From Tenebrio molitor (Eukaryota; Arthropoda; Insecta; Coleoptera; Tenebrionidae), in contig NC_091048.1 in NCBI RefSeq assembly GCF_963966145.1, forward strand, positions 22,382,001 through 22,446,000: a stretch of DNA of 64,000 bases. The letters run 5' to 3'. Position 1 is the stretch's first letter; every line of letters begins with the position of its first letter. The translations under genes were made by a program, and so were the position numbers. The notes under the pieces were generated by a model. The model did not search any database. It saw nothing but the letters and a program-made list of their open reading frames with translations, and was not told the DNA's origin. Of this stretch, positions 13,101 to 24,692 are shown in pieces.

Positions 13101-15719
13101 TTTCAGTTGCCTGTACACATAATCTAGTTATAAAAACGTCAACAAAAAAGTTTGGTTATGTTAATGGAGTTAATTCTCTTCTTTCCAAACAATAATAATT
13201 AACAATACCCTGCTTCTCTCTGGCCGTTCACAGTATTCTTTTACATTTCATATCTTCTTCTTGGTCAGCCATTTCGTGTAAGTAATACTTCGAATGGAAG
13301 AAGGCGAATTTATTAAATTTAAATTTGAAATTTCAATTTTTTGCCCCAACGTCAACGTAAAAATTACTAGTTTCAGAACGGCAGTGCGGCAACTTATAAA
13401 ACACTTTGACAGTAGGGGAGTTTAGTAAATGGATAGTAGAACTGGACCAAATGTCAATGATTTTTAATACACAGTTTGGTCTTTTTCTGTATTTTGGCAT
13501 TGACATTTGATTATTAAAAAAAAAAACGGACTATATGTATCACATTTTTAGTTAAATATGTTTTGTTCCTTTGTAATTCTCGTGCGGGTCTACACCACGA
13601 AAAATTCCTAATTGTTTTTCTCAAATCTTGTTTGTTTTTCTACCTAAAACCATTGTTGGCATTTCTTTGTGTTCCTCGTTTAATTAGGTAGGTAGATTAA
13701 AAACGAAAATCCAGCTTCCCAAATGATACGACGGAATGTGTCCCTCATCAAGCCAACTTTAATAATGATCGACCATTGTATTATGTTTAGGAACGAGCAT
13801 CTAATCTCTCGAATGTGCTTTCGAACAACGTTGAATCTCATCGAGATCGCTTTAAAGAAACTTAATTAACAAACTAAAATTTCATTTGCACAACTAATTT
13901 TCTAGGCGAAGGGAGGACAAGTTTTAATAGAGGCACACGTGGAATCCGGCTTTTCATCGGCCTCTGCATTAATAGAAGCCTCTAAAATCCGTAAAGTTGT
14001 GTTAAAAAGTCGTTTTTACACGTGCGCCTAATTTTACAGGCAATTTCGCGGGCACAAATTGAAATTTTCGTCGAAGATCAATTCTGGTGGAGGCGCCGGG
14101 CGAGAACGGAAAGCATTAATATTTCTGGTACGAACACGCATAAAAACCTAACACAACCCGAATTTAATAAAAATCCTAACATCTGTACTGGCTGCAACAA
14201 TAAAAAAAACGTCCCGGGACCGATCACTATTTTTAATTTGCCCAATCCTCCACGCACCATCAAGAATTCAGGCGCTTCCTGCTCTTGTAATTGTAATTTT
14301 GTTAAAAGCGCATGTTTAAACGAACAGTCGATAAAACGTACCATACAGGGTGGAAAATATTAGAGGGCAAAAAAACAAAAACGGCACACACGTGACGCTT
14401 CGATACGATTTTTTGTTGCGGTGAACAAAATGTCATCGTTGTAAATTATTGTGACATTATTGGGGTATAAATAAATAAAAATCGATGGACGCGCTTGTTT
14501 AATGAAAAATGGTTATGCGCAGAAATTTCATCAAATCCTGTCTTGCAAAAACCATATTTCAAACGGTATTAGTAACACTCGCCCATCGTTATACACAAAG
14601 ATATAAATTACTATTTCCCTTGCGTAATGGGAGATAAATCTCTGGATAAAGGCACTTAAAAACTTAATCAAATTTAGATTCGAACTCCTCACCCTTCTTC
14701 GCAACAATCATTTCCATTCGGGTCTTGTAATCCGCTGAGGCTAATTATTATTGCAGCGAATTTGATGTTACTTCCTCTACTATGTATGATATCATTTGGT
14801 GCGCATTCCTGCCGGCGGTGTTTTGTTTTATTGTCATTAAAATTAATTACATTTTATTATTAAATTTCCAACAGTTGAGCCGCACTTACTTCAACAGCAC
14901 ATTCTCTTTAATCTCCTGTGTATTTTAGACTGAATGGGAGCTTTTATATCAATCAAAAAACCGTGATGAGATAAATGCGTTCTTCAAGCTAGTTGTGTCT
15001 TTTGTGCGGTATCCATGGTAACATAACGTGCCCACATGGGATGTAAACCTCATATTACACCAATAACTCATAAAATGTATCATAATCTCCGCTTTGGCAC
15101 CAATCCGATTACGAGCCGAATCAGGTTACTCGCTAATATTCTAGTGCGTCTCTGAATTTTCACTTAATTATCGACAAGATATTAACAAATTACAAAGACA
15201 CCGTTTACAGTTCTCAGCACGAGGATTGTTCCGTCAAGTCTTTGATTATTCATTTTGTTCGCTGTATCGCGCTAATCACCGCTCGCGTTCGGATAAGCAA
15301 CTTATTAACAAAACGAAATAAAACCGAGAAACTTTCAACCATCGCTCCACGGTATTAGATGAGAAATGAGAAATCGTACGTTCTGACAAATTAAAAAAAT
15401 AGTTGGTGACAGTTACGTCGAAAAATCCCAACATTTGGTGGTATTTCACGTTTAATAAAAATCTTTTCCAAGTTTCCTCGGCTTTTAGCCACTTCACGAG
15501 ATATTCTGAATTGTTCTGAACAGTTCTTGTTTCTTTCTGGCCTTCTCTCACTTGTCCGTCACTCGTTCCACACGTCCCTTATGGATTCGCAAAATTCACA
15601 CAAAAATCCTCGTTCTCTCATTCTAACCTCAAGAAAAATATTTTTCCTCTTCTTCTCAGTTAATTGAAGTTTTTATGAAAATATACAATAATTACATAAT
15701 AGTTATTTACATAATTAAT
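10186..15719. other. No gene seen
   Basis: Several open frames of 60-113 codons (for example 14,022-14,363 plus) overlap on both strands and lack recognisable motifs or codon bias. A 12-bp inverted pair CAAATGTCAATG/CATTGACATTTG lies at 13,450-13,513. No RNA gene was recognised. Confidence 0.4.
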
Positions 15720-15826
15720 GGGATAAAAGCAATATTACAGGACTCGAGTGTGAAGATTGCAGATGACGAGGGCGTTAGCCCGAGTTCATCTGTAACACAC
15801 GAGTTTCCTGTAATATGCTTTAGCCC
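15720..15826. repeat. Near-perfect 107-bp hairpin
   Basis: Left arm GGGATAAAAGCAATATTACA..GGACTCG and right arm CGAGTTTCCTGTAATATGCTTTAGCCC pair through a GGGC-GTTA-GCCC tip. Arms of about 50 nt with few mismatches form a strong cruciform or RNA stem, typical of a foldback MITE. Confidence 0.75.
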
Positions 15827-15844
15827 ACGTGTTATGTACAACAT

Positions 15845-16630
15845 TTTATCTACGGCTGCGAATTATTAATTAAAAAAATCAATTTTTGGCAAAAACGTCA
15901 AATTTGACATTTACAAAAATATATTTTGATAATTGTTAAATGTCAGTTTCAATCGTTTTAATTCAAAATCAAAGCAACAAGATTGAAACAATTTGCTCAA
16001 TACCAGGACAACCAGCTAATTCTGTTTGTAAACAACGTGTTGTTTTAAATTTTTCATAATTGAGAACCGGGTCGTTTACGTCTTATCGCGGCTCTCGGAA
16101 GTGAAGTGACTTCGAAAAATGTACATTGGGGTTACCCCGACGTCAAGTGAGAAAAGTACCAGAACCTGGAATGGAAACGTGTGTGATCCTATTTCGAGGA
16201 CGACCTGGAGTGCAAGAGACGAGCGTCTCTGGAGGTGTCACTGCAGTTTGCGTCGTTTTTCCAGTATGACGTGTATTACAGAGTGGTCTCTTGTGCGAGT
16301 AACCCAAAAGAGAGTAGTAGATGATATCATTAAAAGTGGAAGTGAGTCTTTTTGTGCCAAGCCCAGATTGAAGACCGAAACGAAGTCGATGCCGGCTACT
16401 GTACGAACAAAATGCAATGACTGTGTTATGTATTTACAATAAGTACCTAGCTTTTCTTTTGTATTGTTGTATTTCAATAAATTTTGTCTGTTTGCTTCTA
16501 AATAAAAATGCGTTACGTAATGAAACCAGTGCGGTAATGAAATACATTACGCAACTCAAATGACTGTAAATGAGTGTGGTAATAACGACTTATCCAAGCA
16601 GCCGTAGATAAACATTTTTACAATAATTGA
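15845..16630. repeat. Inverted TATCTACGGCTGC arms around an unidentified repeat
   Basis: TTTTATCTACGGCTGCGAAT near 15,848 recurs inverted as GCAGCCGTAGATAAACATTT near 16,600. Between them lies the open frame at 16,119-16,442. Together this may be one transposable element of about 0.8-0.9 kb, next to the hairpin at 15.7 kb. Confidence 0.4.
16119..16442 (+). CDS. Open frame in an unidentified repeat, copy 2
   Basis: 107 codons ending VDDIIKSGSESFCAKPRLKT then KSMPATVRTKCNDCVMYLQ. The CAKPR segment is shared with the disrupted copy at 9.6 kb on the other strand, so it is repeat-borne. No catalytic motif is visible. An AATAAA follows at about 16,477. Confidence 0.3.
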   Translation: MYIGVTPTSSEKSTRTWNGNVCDPISRTTWSARDERLWRCHCSLRRFSSMTCITEWSLVRVTQKRVVDDIIKSGSESFCAKPRLKTETKSMPATVRTKCNDCVMYLQ

Positions 16631-18194
16631 ATTTGATAAAAATTTACATGTTTCATCTGGTTCTGAAAAAATTCTATGCATGAAAAAAGTTAATTGAAAG
16701 CACCATGAACACGACAAATAACGCATTGAATTTTCTATGGTCTTGAAAACTTGCGAAGGCTGAAATACTGATGTATAATTATATCTGTGTGAAGCAAGTT
16801 ATAATCAGAGAAAAATACTAGCGCGCCCGTATTGTAACTTGTTTTAATACAAATAAACAAAATTTACCGCAACTTCCTTCCTTTAACGCTCTCGAACTTG
16901 TTGCACACTTCTACAAGTAAAATAACTCAATATTAGAAGTTTTATAGGCTATTCAAATTTCAAAACTTCAACGTTGTCGAACTCGTTGCGAAACTTTGCC
17001 ATTATGTGCAAAAACCGACACGATTTATAAAAAATTCTTCGTGATTTTCATGCGAACGATCATCGTTACGAAATTAAAAATTAAATTGGTTAATTAAAAA
17101 AAACGTAAATGATAAACAAAAGACGTTTTTTACAGTTTATCCTGAATCGGCGTGACATGAATTTAAATTTGAAATTATCGATCTCGATCTTCGACGCTCA
17201 AGCTTCGAAAGCAGTGTTCAATTTGCATCGTTCTCCGATTGTAATGCCAATGGTATCACAAAAATTCCGATTTGCCTCGTTAAGGGTTCTCACAACTACG
17301 CACAGAATTTTTTTAAGAAGTGGTAAAAAATGCTGAAGCTTCTACAGATCTCCCAAGGAACAGTAATATCATTATTTATCATTACTGAAAATCCGATATC
17401 CGTAATGATAAATAAATCCGGCTTCAATGCCGTGCCCGTTTTTATAATAATATTTATAATAATAACAGCTTTATTTCAAAACAGTCACGTGAACTTTGTG
17501 TGAATTTAAAAACGTTAAAAGGAAAAGGTAAATCTTTAAATTAATGTAGATATAGAAAAAAAAATGTTACTTGACTCTGCTTCTAGCATGGAACTGATAT
17601 TTCATGGATCTGATATTTTATAATAACCTTCCTTTGCGTTGTGCGCTATAACAAGTAAAGTTGCAAAAATTTTAACGACCCTTGTGTGTATTACTTACAT
17701 ATTATTTTCATTTACATGCCACAATGTTTAATGCGCCAGATGTGTACGCAAACATAAAAATTGTGTTTATGAATTAGGGCTAACGTACAATGTGGATGAC
17801 ACCTTACGCGGCTTTTCCTGCGACAGCACTTTAATTAATTTAATCAAGTCCGTGGGGAAGCGAAACTGCTAATTCCACGATGTTTTGAATAAATATTTGA
17901 CAAAAACAACTGACGTGGGCCTATGTAAGAGTTCTATGTAACAATACTGACTATATATTGTTGGTTGTTGTATAGTAATTTAAGTTGCGAAAATTAGTTA
18001 ACACAGAGAGCAGTTTTATCTGGTAAATGTCGAGCAGCAAAACTGGTTAAATTTAATTGGTAAATTATAAAATAGATCGAGGGTGGTTCATCATTTATTA
18101 TGCCTCACAGAGGCAAACTTTATGGTTACCAGAGACACTAATCCAATTTTATAACATTGCTGAAATGTTTTGATGCTCTTAGAAGGAAAACATT

Positions 18195-18520
18195 TCTTTG
18201 AAGCTTTTATTTATCTCTATCATCACTGCTGCATCGCCCGGATAAACAATAACCACTAGGAGCTAAATCTGGCGAATACAAGGGTTGCCAAAAAACCACC
18301 TTGTGGGCAGCAATGATGCAAATGTGCTATTGTAAGCCGCAATCTTAGAAATCAATTTTATGCTGTTACGTGGTAAATACTCAATAAATAAAAATTTCAT
18401 CTGAATACCAAAGAACTTTTCGTGCTGTGGTAGGCGAAGATGTGGAACCATTGTTTCTCCATTCCATATTTTGATGCTTTCACTCTGGGCGACAATGATA
18501 ATCTCATATATCACAACAAC
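18195..18520 (-). pseudogene. mariner-like transposase relic
   Basis: The minus strand reads FLFIEYLPRNS and, in another frame, WQPLYSPDLAPSGYCLS, the YSPDLAPSDYHLF catalytic signature of mariner transposases with D-to-G change after PS. Stops and frame shifts are present and no intact termini were found. Confidence 0.6.
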
Positions 18521-19296
18521 TCCTCTGAAAATTCAGTTGTCGAATGTATTTTTCATCGGACGTGAGAAGATTTTTTTTCTACGCGATTTGTAACATTCTA
18601 CTATAAATTTCATTACGATTCAGCTATAGAGGAAAACCAAATAGTGGAACAAATCAATATTTTCTTCTATCGTAACAGTTTTAGGTATGTACTTAGTTCT
18701 TGGTATGTATATGATAAAGAAGACTTTATTTAATACAATTAACTTTAGTTGCTACAAATTTGATATACTCAATGTTTTAGAAATAGGGTGACTTTGAAGG
18801 TTGTGCAGATATTTTAACCGGTAACAGAATATTGATATTTTTCGAGAAGTTTTCAAAAAAAGGTTGGAAGCCACTGAATTGAATCATAGTAGACTTTTTT
18901 TGTTGTCATTTAATTCAAAATTAAGTCACTTTGAAAAGAACAACAATCTTAACCTCAATTTAACGATTAGACGTACAAATACTGGACTCTCGTCGCCGGT
19001 CCGTCCGGATGATGCTCAATTACGAAAATATTGAGGGTATGGTTGACATATTTTGTGTGGCGTTGATAGTACATATGTATTAGGAAGTGCTATCTCAACT
19101 CTCTCATTAGTGACCTGCAATGAATGTTAGTTGCTCGGTATGGGTTGAATAATTTTTGTTGGTTCATTGGGTCGTTCGATCGTTTTCTCTCTTTCCTTTT
19201 TTGTTTTTTTATCTCTTGCTTTATATGTGCTTTGTGTTGACCTGTAATTGAGATATCCTGTTGGTCACCTTGTTCAATAATAATATAAGAATATAA

Positions 19297-19550
19297 GAAA
19301 CGTCATGATATATTCGCTAAAATTATACACATCAATTTAGCTGTTAAATTCAATTTATTAGAGGATACACAACCACATTACATTTATAAACCAGAAAGTT
19401 GTTTGGAAAATGAAAATTACAAATTATATTTTGATCGCACAGTTTTAACTGACATTCACATTCAGCATAACAGACCAGACATTATTATTTTAAATAAACA
19501 ACAAAAGCAAGCATATCTTTTAGATATAGCTGTTCCAAATTCCCATAATA
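19297..19550 (+). pseudogene. Non-LTR retrotransposon 3' ORF fragment, part 1
   Basis: The frame reads HDIFAKIIHINLAVKFNLLE, YKLYFDRTVLTDIHIQHNRP and AYLLDIAVPNSHNT. This is the conserved region C-terminal to the reverse transcriptase in many insect non-LTR elements (LYWDRTILTD...NRPDI...LIDIAIPN). The reading stops where a foldback element is inserted and resumes at 20,650. Confidence 0.7.
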
Positions 19551-20648
19551 CAGTGTCCCCAAAAAAAAAAGACGAGTCCATAACTCCCTTATTTATCGGA
19601 GGATTTTAATTATATATACACCAAATTAAATGGTTTTTAATAGGCTACAAAACGGCTTAATAAATTGACGTATAGTTCCAAGGGCATCAAGACTAAACTG
19701 TCATAATATTTTTTTTCAAATGGGATTACATACTTTTTTTTAGTAATTCTGATAGAGATTTTAATTCTAAAAACAACACAACTTGACATTAAAAAAAATA
19801 ACACTAACTTTTGAAACAAATGACGAGCACCAAGCGAAAAGCTATCAAAATGCATTGCGTTACAATGTAGAGGTTGTTTTTGTAAGAGGTACACACCGTA
19901 TAGTTGCGCAGTAAACCAACGTTGGTTCGCTTGTGCCCCACTCTGCTAAATCAATCAGCTGTTCGTACATTCAGTGGCGTCCTACTGTTCAGTTGTGGTA
20001 CCCAAGTTTAATTTTGTTGTGTTGTATTGAAGATTGTGTTGTAATAAACGACAAAAAATTGTATTTCTTAATAGAAACCTGCACTCTAGAACATTGTTCT
20101 CTGTAAGACAAATGGAATAGAACGACGTTTTAATTAATAAAAAATATAAAATAAATTGAAATAGTTTGGTTACGCCACTGCTCATAACTATGACGTCAGC
20201 TTCGCGCAGGTTGTTGGCTCCGCCTATGTACCTCTTACAAAAACAACCTCTAATAACCAAATTAAGGTAGCTAGAAAAACAAATGACAAATAATAATATG
20301 TGGGATTGCGCAGATATGCCCCCAATGTTTAGCGCAAAATGGAACATAGACGATAGTAGCGTTTTTTTACATTTTTTTTGTGAATTTTTGGTATTTAAGT
20401 GTATACTTGTGATACACTGTTATTTTCAGAATAAAAATCTCTATCAGAATTACTAAAAAAAAATATGTAATCCCATTTGAAAAATTTGTTTTTGACAGTT
20501 TACCCTTGAAGTCCATGGGGCTATACTTGAATTTATTAGGCCATTTTGTAGCCTATTAACAATCATTTAATTTGGTGTACAGATAATTAAAATCTTCCGA
20601 TAAATAACTGAGTTATGGACTCGTCTTCTTTTTTGGGGACACCCTGTA
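19551..20648. mobile_element. Foldback element with about 220-bp inverted repeats, inserted in the retrotransposon
   Basis: Arms 19,551-19,773 and 20,428-20,648 are inverted copies. They start CAGTGTCCCCAAAAAA / CAGGGTGTCCCCAAAAAA and share GACGAGTCCATAACTC, ACACCAAATTAAATG and AGTAATTCTGATAGAGATTT. AT/TA repeats flank it. The CAGGGTGTCCCC terminus is a common insect DNA-transposon end. It carries no transposase. Confidence 0.75.
19868..20252. mobile_element. Inner MITE nested in the foldback element
   Basis: Perfect 24-nt termini (AGAGGTTGTTTTTGTAAGAG, then GTAC) in inverted orientation bound about 385 bp, flanked by TA. It sits in the loop of the outer element, so the order of insertion is retrotransposon, then foldback, then this MITE. 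Confidence 0.7.
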
Positions 20649-20649
20649 T

Positions 20650-21030
20650 AACACAGACATATAACACAAAAATTGATAAATATTTAGAGCTCTCCTTTGC
20701 TATGAGAAAAAATTTCTATTTGACCACTTATAATTTCAGCAACGGGAATAGTACCGCAATCTCTTTTTAAAAATTCTGGATTTAGAGAACAAATTGGTAG
20801 TTGAAATTCAAAAAGGTATATTATTGTACTCATGTCATATCGTGAGGAAATTCCTTAACATTGACACAGAACATAATACGAGTACACAACAAAGTCAAAA
20901 TGCGGAGGCGAGACGCCGATAACTATGTTGATAAGCACTGCACTATTACTTGATAGTAATATCCGTAATAGTGTATGCACTCCGGCAAAATTGCCGTGCC
21001 GCCGGGTGGCGGAGGGATAGTATAATTTAA
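20650..21030 (+). pseudogene. Non-LTR retrotransposon fragment, part 2, and its 3' end
   Basis: The reading resumes as TYNTKIDKYLELSFAMRK, with a stop soon after, then degenerate IVRKFL-type sequence. The 3' tail has CTCCGGCAAAATTGCCGTGC and CGCCGGGTGGCGGAGGG. It is repeated almost identically about 0.9 kb downstream. Confidence 0.65.
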
Positions 21031-21609
21031 ATCACAAATGTCTTTCACCAACCCGGAGGAAACCGATATGGTTTTTGATCTATGGCGAAGCCCGTGGACA
21101 TTCAGAGCTAGCTACGGTGAAAGCTTGCTTGAAAAGATACTGCCAATGCACGAAACTTTGTAACAAGCCGATCTTTATAACAGGCGATGACACTGACCTG
21201 AGACAGTGTGCTATGGAATGGCCTACCACAGTCTGGCAACATTGCTTCACCAACATTTAGTGAAAAAATTCGAAATTCACTAAACCTGTATTTGCATTAT
21301 TTATCAAATATGAGTGATCTAATTTTACGACAGTTCAAATAATGTGTTATTGCACTGTGATGTATACTTTAAAACCATCTTGTGAACAGAAAAATAATGG
21401 TGCTCATTTTACTGAGAATAATATTTCGGGTGTTCTGCTGGGTTCCGGGCCATTGAAACTGTTTGGGTATAAAGTAACGCGAGGTGGGCATTTCCAACTT
21501 AAATATAACAATTTTGTTCTCCCCATTGCCTAAATTTCACCCCATTTCTTGTAAGTTGCTTTCCATTCTTATTTCAATATTCGTTTTTAAAGCCAAAATA
21601 TTTTCCCCA

Positions 21610-21920
21610 ATAATTGTGTCGTTATTACTAATTTCAGCAATGAGAATAGTACCGCAATTTCTTTTTAAAAATTTAAAAATTCTGGATTTAGATAACACAT
21701 TGGTAGTTGAAATTCAAAAAGGTATATTATTATACTCATGTCACATCGTGAGGAAGTTCCTTAACATTGACACAGAACATAATACACAACAAAGTCAAAA
21801 TGTGGAGGCGAGACGCCGGTAATTATGTTGATAAGCACTGCACTATTACTTGATAGTAATATCCGTAATAGTGTATGTACTCCGGCAAAATTGCCGTGCC
21901 GCCAGGTGGAGGTGGGATAC
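21610..21920 (+). pseudogene. Second copy of the retrotransposon 3' end
   Basis: It reads MRIVPQFLFKNLKILDLDN, then EIQKGILLYSCHIVRKFLN, and shares CAAAGTCAAAATGTGGAGGC and the CTCCGGCAAAATTGCCGTGC tail with 20.7-21.0 kb. The frame is better preserved than in the first copy. Two adjacent 5'-truncated copies or a local duplication would explain it. Confidence 0.65.
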
Positions 21921-22239
21921 GATAGATTTTGATTATTTCTTCCGAAAGTGTAATTTCTTTGTAATTAGAAGTTATTGGCATCACGTTTGGCACAAGTCGC
22001 ATTGTCCACACTGATAGCTGCTCCCCTAAAATGTTTAGCACAATCATGGCTGCTTTTGCTAATTCTCCACTCTTCGATTTTTAAATTGTCAAAATTTATT
22101 TTAAATGTCAAATTAATTGCAAAATTTTAGGAACATCGTAGGTCATGGAATGCCCTACCAGGTAATATGGCAACACAGCCAGGGTCCTGGCCTGTAACTA
22201 AAGACCGCCTTGTTTGTAAACGTTGTGCAGCTTCTTCGC

Positions 22240-22640
22240 GATTTCGGGCGTTTAGAAATGAATAAGCGTGATCTTGGCCGCCAACGAGACGCATTTTAGT
22301 TGTAGAAGGTATTCCTCACGAAATCCAAGAGCGTCACTTCCAGCAGTCATTTAAATTAACGTGTGGGTTGGGATTATTGAAAATCACCGAATATGTCCTT
22401 ATGTTTTACCTCGCCGTTTAAATGTAGACGGTTAGCTTCAATTTTTAAACGAAATTTTCCCCGAATTAGTCAAAGAAATTCCTCTAGCAATTCGACGAAA
22501 AATGTGGTACCTTCACGATGGTGTACCGCCTCATTACGTTCAAAGCGCTGGTCACAAATTCGTGATAACAGAGGCATTCTGAATCAAGTTCGGCTTTCTT
22601 GGACACGTGTCGTCGTACTGAAGTTGCATTGCAAACGATG
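22240..22640 (+). pseudogene. mariner/IS630-type DDE transposase relic
   Basis: In one frame: GIIENHRICPYVLPRRLNVD, stop, then EIFPELVKEIPLAIRRKMW and YLHDGVPPHYVQSAG. This matches the WFqHDGAPPHF catalytic block of insect mariner-superfamily transposases. The first catalytic Asp block is not intact and the frame breaks after 22,560. Confidence 0.6.
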
Positions 22641-22869
22641 GCAGGCATTTCGAGCAACTTCTTTGATCTTTCAGTTTACGCTTTTATTCACAATTATAGT
22701 TTGTCCAGCGAGAGATTGGCTGCCATAAAAATTACTAAATTCTACGTAGAGAAAGTAGTACCTAGCGCACGTAAAATTTGAAATAAATCCTTCAAGCAGT
22801 AACATTTTTGCCCTGAAATTATGTTCTAATTTAAAATCTCTCAATCTCTCGTTGGACGAAGTATAGAGT

Positions 22870-23092
22870 AAAGGTGTTTTTTACATTTTGCGTCGAAGTT
22901 AGCGTTGAAGAGTCGATTGTGAATGAACCACTCATCTTAAAAACACTGATTTTTCAAATTCCATATTAAAAACACGCAAATAGTGAGATTAGATTTAAAC
23001 AGCTGATCAGAGTTGTAATCCGGTGGTACGTTCACAACCGACTCTTCAACGCCAACTTCGACGCCAAATTAAAAAAAAAAAACGCCCGTTAT
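22870..23092. mobile_element. MITE family A, copy 3
   Basis: Same arms as copies 1 and 2 (GCGTTGAAGAGTCGATTGTG left, CAACCGACTCTTCAACGCCA right) and the same AAACAGCTGATC middle, with a longer spacer. A poly(A) expansion has altered the right end. Confidence 0.75.
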
Positions 23093-23592
23093 TTTTACTT
23101 TGTTGTCTTCTGAATAAGTTGCAGATTCCTTTGATTCTCTTGTAAGCCATGAACATTTGTATAAGGCAAATTGAGTTATTTTACCTTCTTTTACTACTTT
23201 ACTACTTCAGTACAATTGACACATAACAAACACGGTGTGTGTATAAAATAACACAAAAAACGATCCATAGCCAACCCTAAGTAAAAATTTAAATACCTAG
23301 TCACCCGTTACTTTACGTAAAACTGAAGCTCTCATAACAAATTCTTTGATGTTAAATTAAAATTTTCGTCAGATTCTTGGTAGACATTTCGCTTTAATTT
23401 GCACAGATTTAGATAACATTTATAAACAACTTCCATCTCGCATTCCAATTTTCCGGTAGTCGTTTACGTGGTACATATTGCTACAATTCAATAAAATAAA
23501 TCCCTTCCTAATATATTTTTTTTTAAACTTCACTTATTGTTAATGACAAAACCTCATAAGTTCCAGTATCAGGAATAATTGCTCTAGTGATT

Positions 23593-23695
23593 GAGAAATT
23601 CCCGATAATTTTGTGTTGGTGATCATGAGTGTCTGCTGTTGTAAATTTAACAGCAGACACGAGTGGGTCACTAACAAAATTATCTGGAATTTCTT
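23593..23695. repeat. 103-bp hairpin with 12-bp perfect tip stem
   Basis: GTGTCTGCTGTT and AACAGCAGACAC flank an 8-nt loop. The arms continue outward through TTTTGTGTTGGTGA / TCACTAACAAAA and GAGAAATTCC / GGAATTTCTT. A foldback MITE is the simplest reading. Confidence 0.7.
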
Positions 23696-24270
23696 AATGA
23701 CGGGGGCAATTCGATATGAGTATTCACCGAGTGATCGCTACAACTTAAATTTAGGCCAAATTAAAATTATAATGAAGGTATCAATTCATATTTAATTAAT
23801 ATTGTTAATAATAATGGGCCGTATTACGACAGCCTTATTAAATTTAATCAAAAAACCATTGTGGTGCAAATAACACACATTTTTCATGACATTTCATATT
23901 ATTTCTCACAATGACAGATAAGTCATTTGCACCCGAATGGCTTTTTGATTTTTGAACAGCGTTTATGTGTTTTCTGCAAATTGTCAAAAAAATAATCGAT
24001 AATAATTTGTTGCCGTGAAAAATTATCGCGTAATTCCGATTTTTTGATTGGTCCAATTTTAAAAAATAGGACATTTTCATTGACCAAATTTTTATGAGGT
24101 GAATACTCACTAGTAATATCCCGAGTGCATGTCAACTTATCGACAATTTTTGGCAGACTATTTCCTGAGAAAAATGTACATGATAAGTAAGTACAAATAA
24201 ACCTAATTCTTTTTAAAATATAAAATTAATACCAAATGATTTTTTAACTAGGACTACGCGAAAATTTGGC

Positions 24271-24305
24271 ACTAGTGCAAATTATCGATAATTGCGCTAG
24301 TGCAG
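24271..24305. repeat. 35-bp near-perfect palindrome
   Basis: GCACTAGTGCAAATTATCGA followed by its near-inverse TAATTGCGCTAGTGC, centred on ATCGAT. It may be the end of a degraded foldback element or a protein-binding dyad. Confidence 0.5.
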
Positions 24306-24643
24306 TATTATCGCTGTAATTCGATCGCTATTGGCTAAAATTCAAACATTCGAGCTTTTTGATTGGCTTAAATTTTTCGAAGGAAATAGTCAGTATAGTT
24401 CAATCAGGGATACTTCCAAGGCTGACTCAATTACAAATTTCCTTGATCATACGATATTTATGTATGTTCATAACATTTTCTTATCTACTTCGCTTGATAA
24501 TGAAAGTGTACATATGATTCACATCACTCTTGAGGCTGCAAGATCTTTTTACGGAGATGTTTTGTTATTATCCAGATTTCATTTTTAACCATCGTTGCAA
24601 GAAAATAATCTTTATTGATCAATTCAGACTAATACATGCAGAC

Positions 24644-24692
24644 TGGCGAATGCCAACTTGAAGGTGAAATTTAAAAAAACACCCGATATAAT
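24644..24692. mobile_element. MITE family A, right-arm fragment
   Basis: Only the terminal part remains: GCCAACTTGAAGGTGAAATT followed by AACACCCGATATA. The left arm is missing. Confidence 0.55.

Noticed and set aside
14022..14363. A 113-codon frame with several Cys
   Set aside because: An 88-codon frame on the opposite strand covers the same bases, and neither has a recognisable motif.
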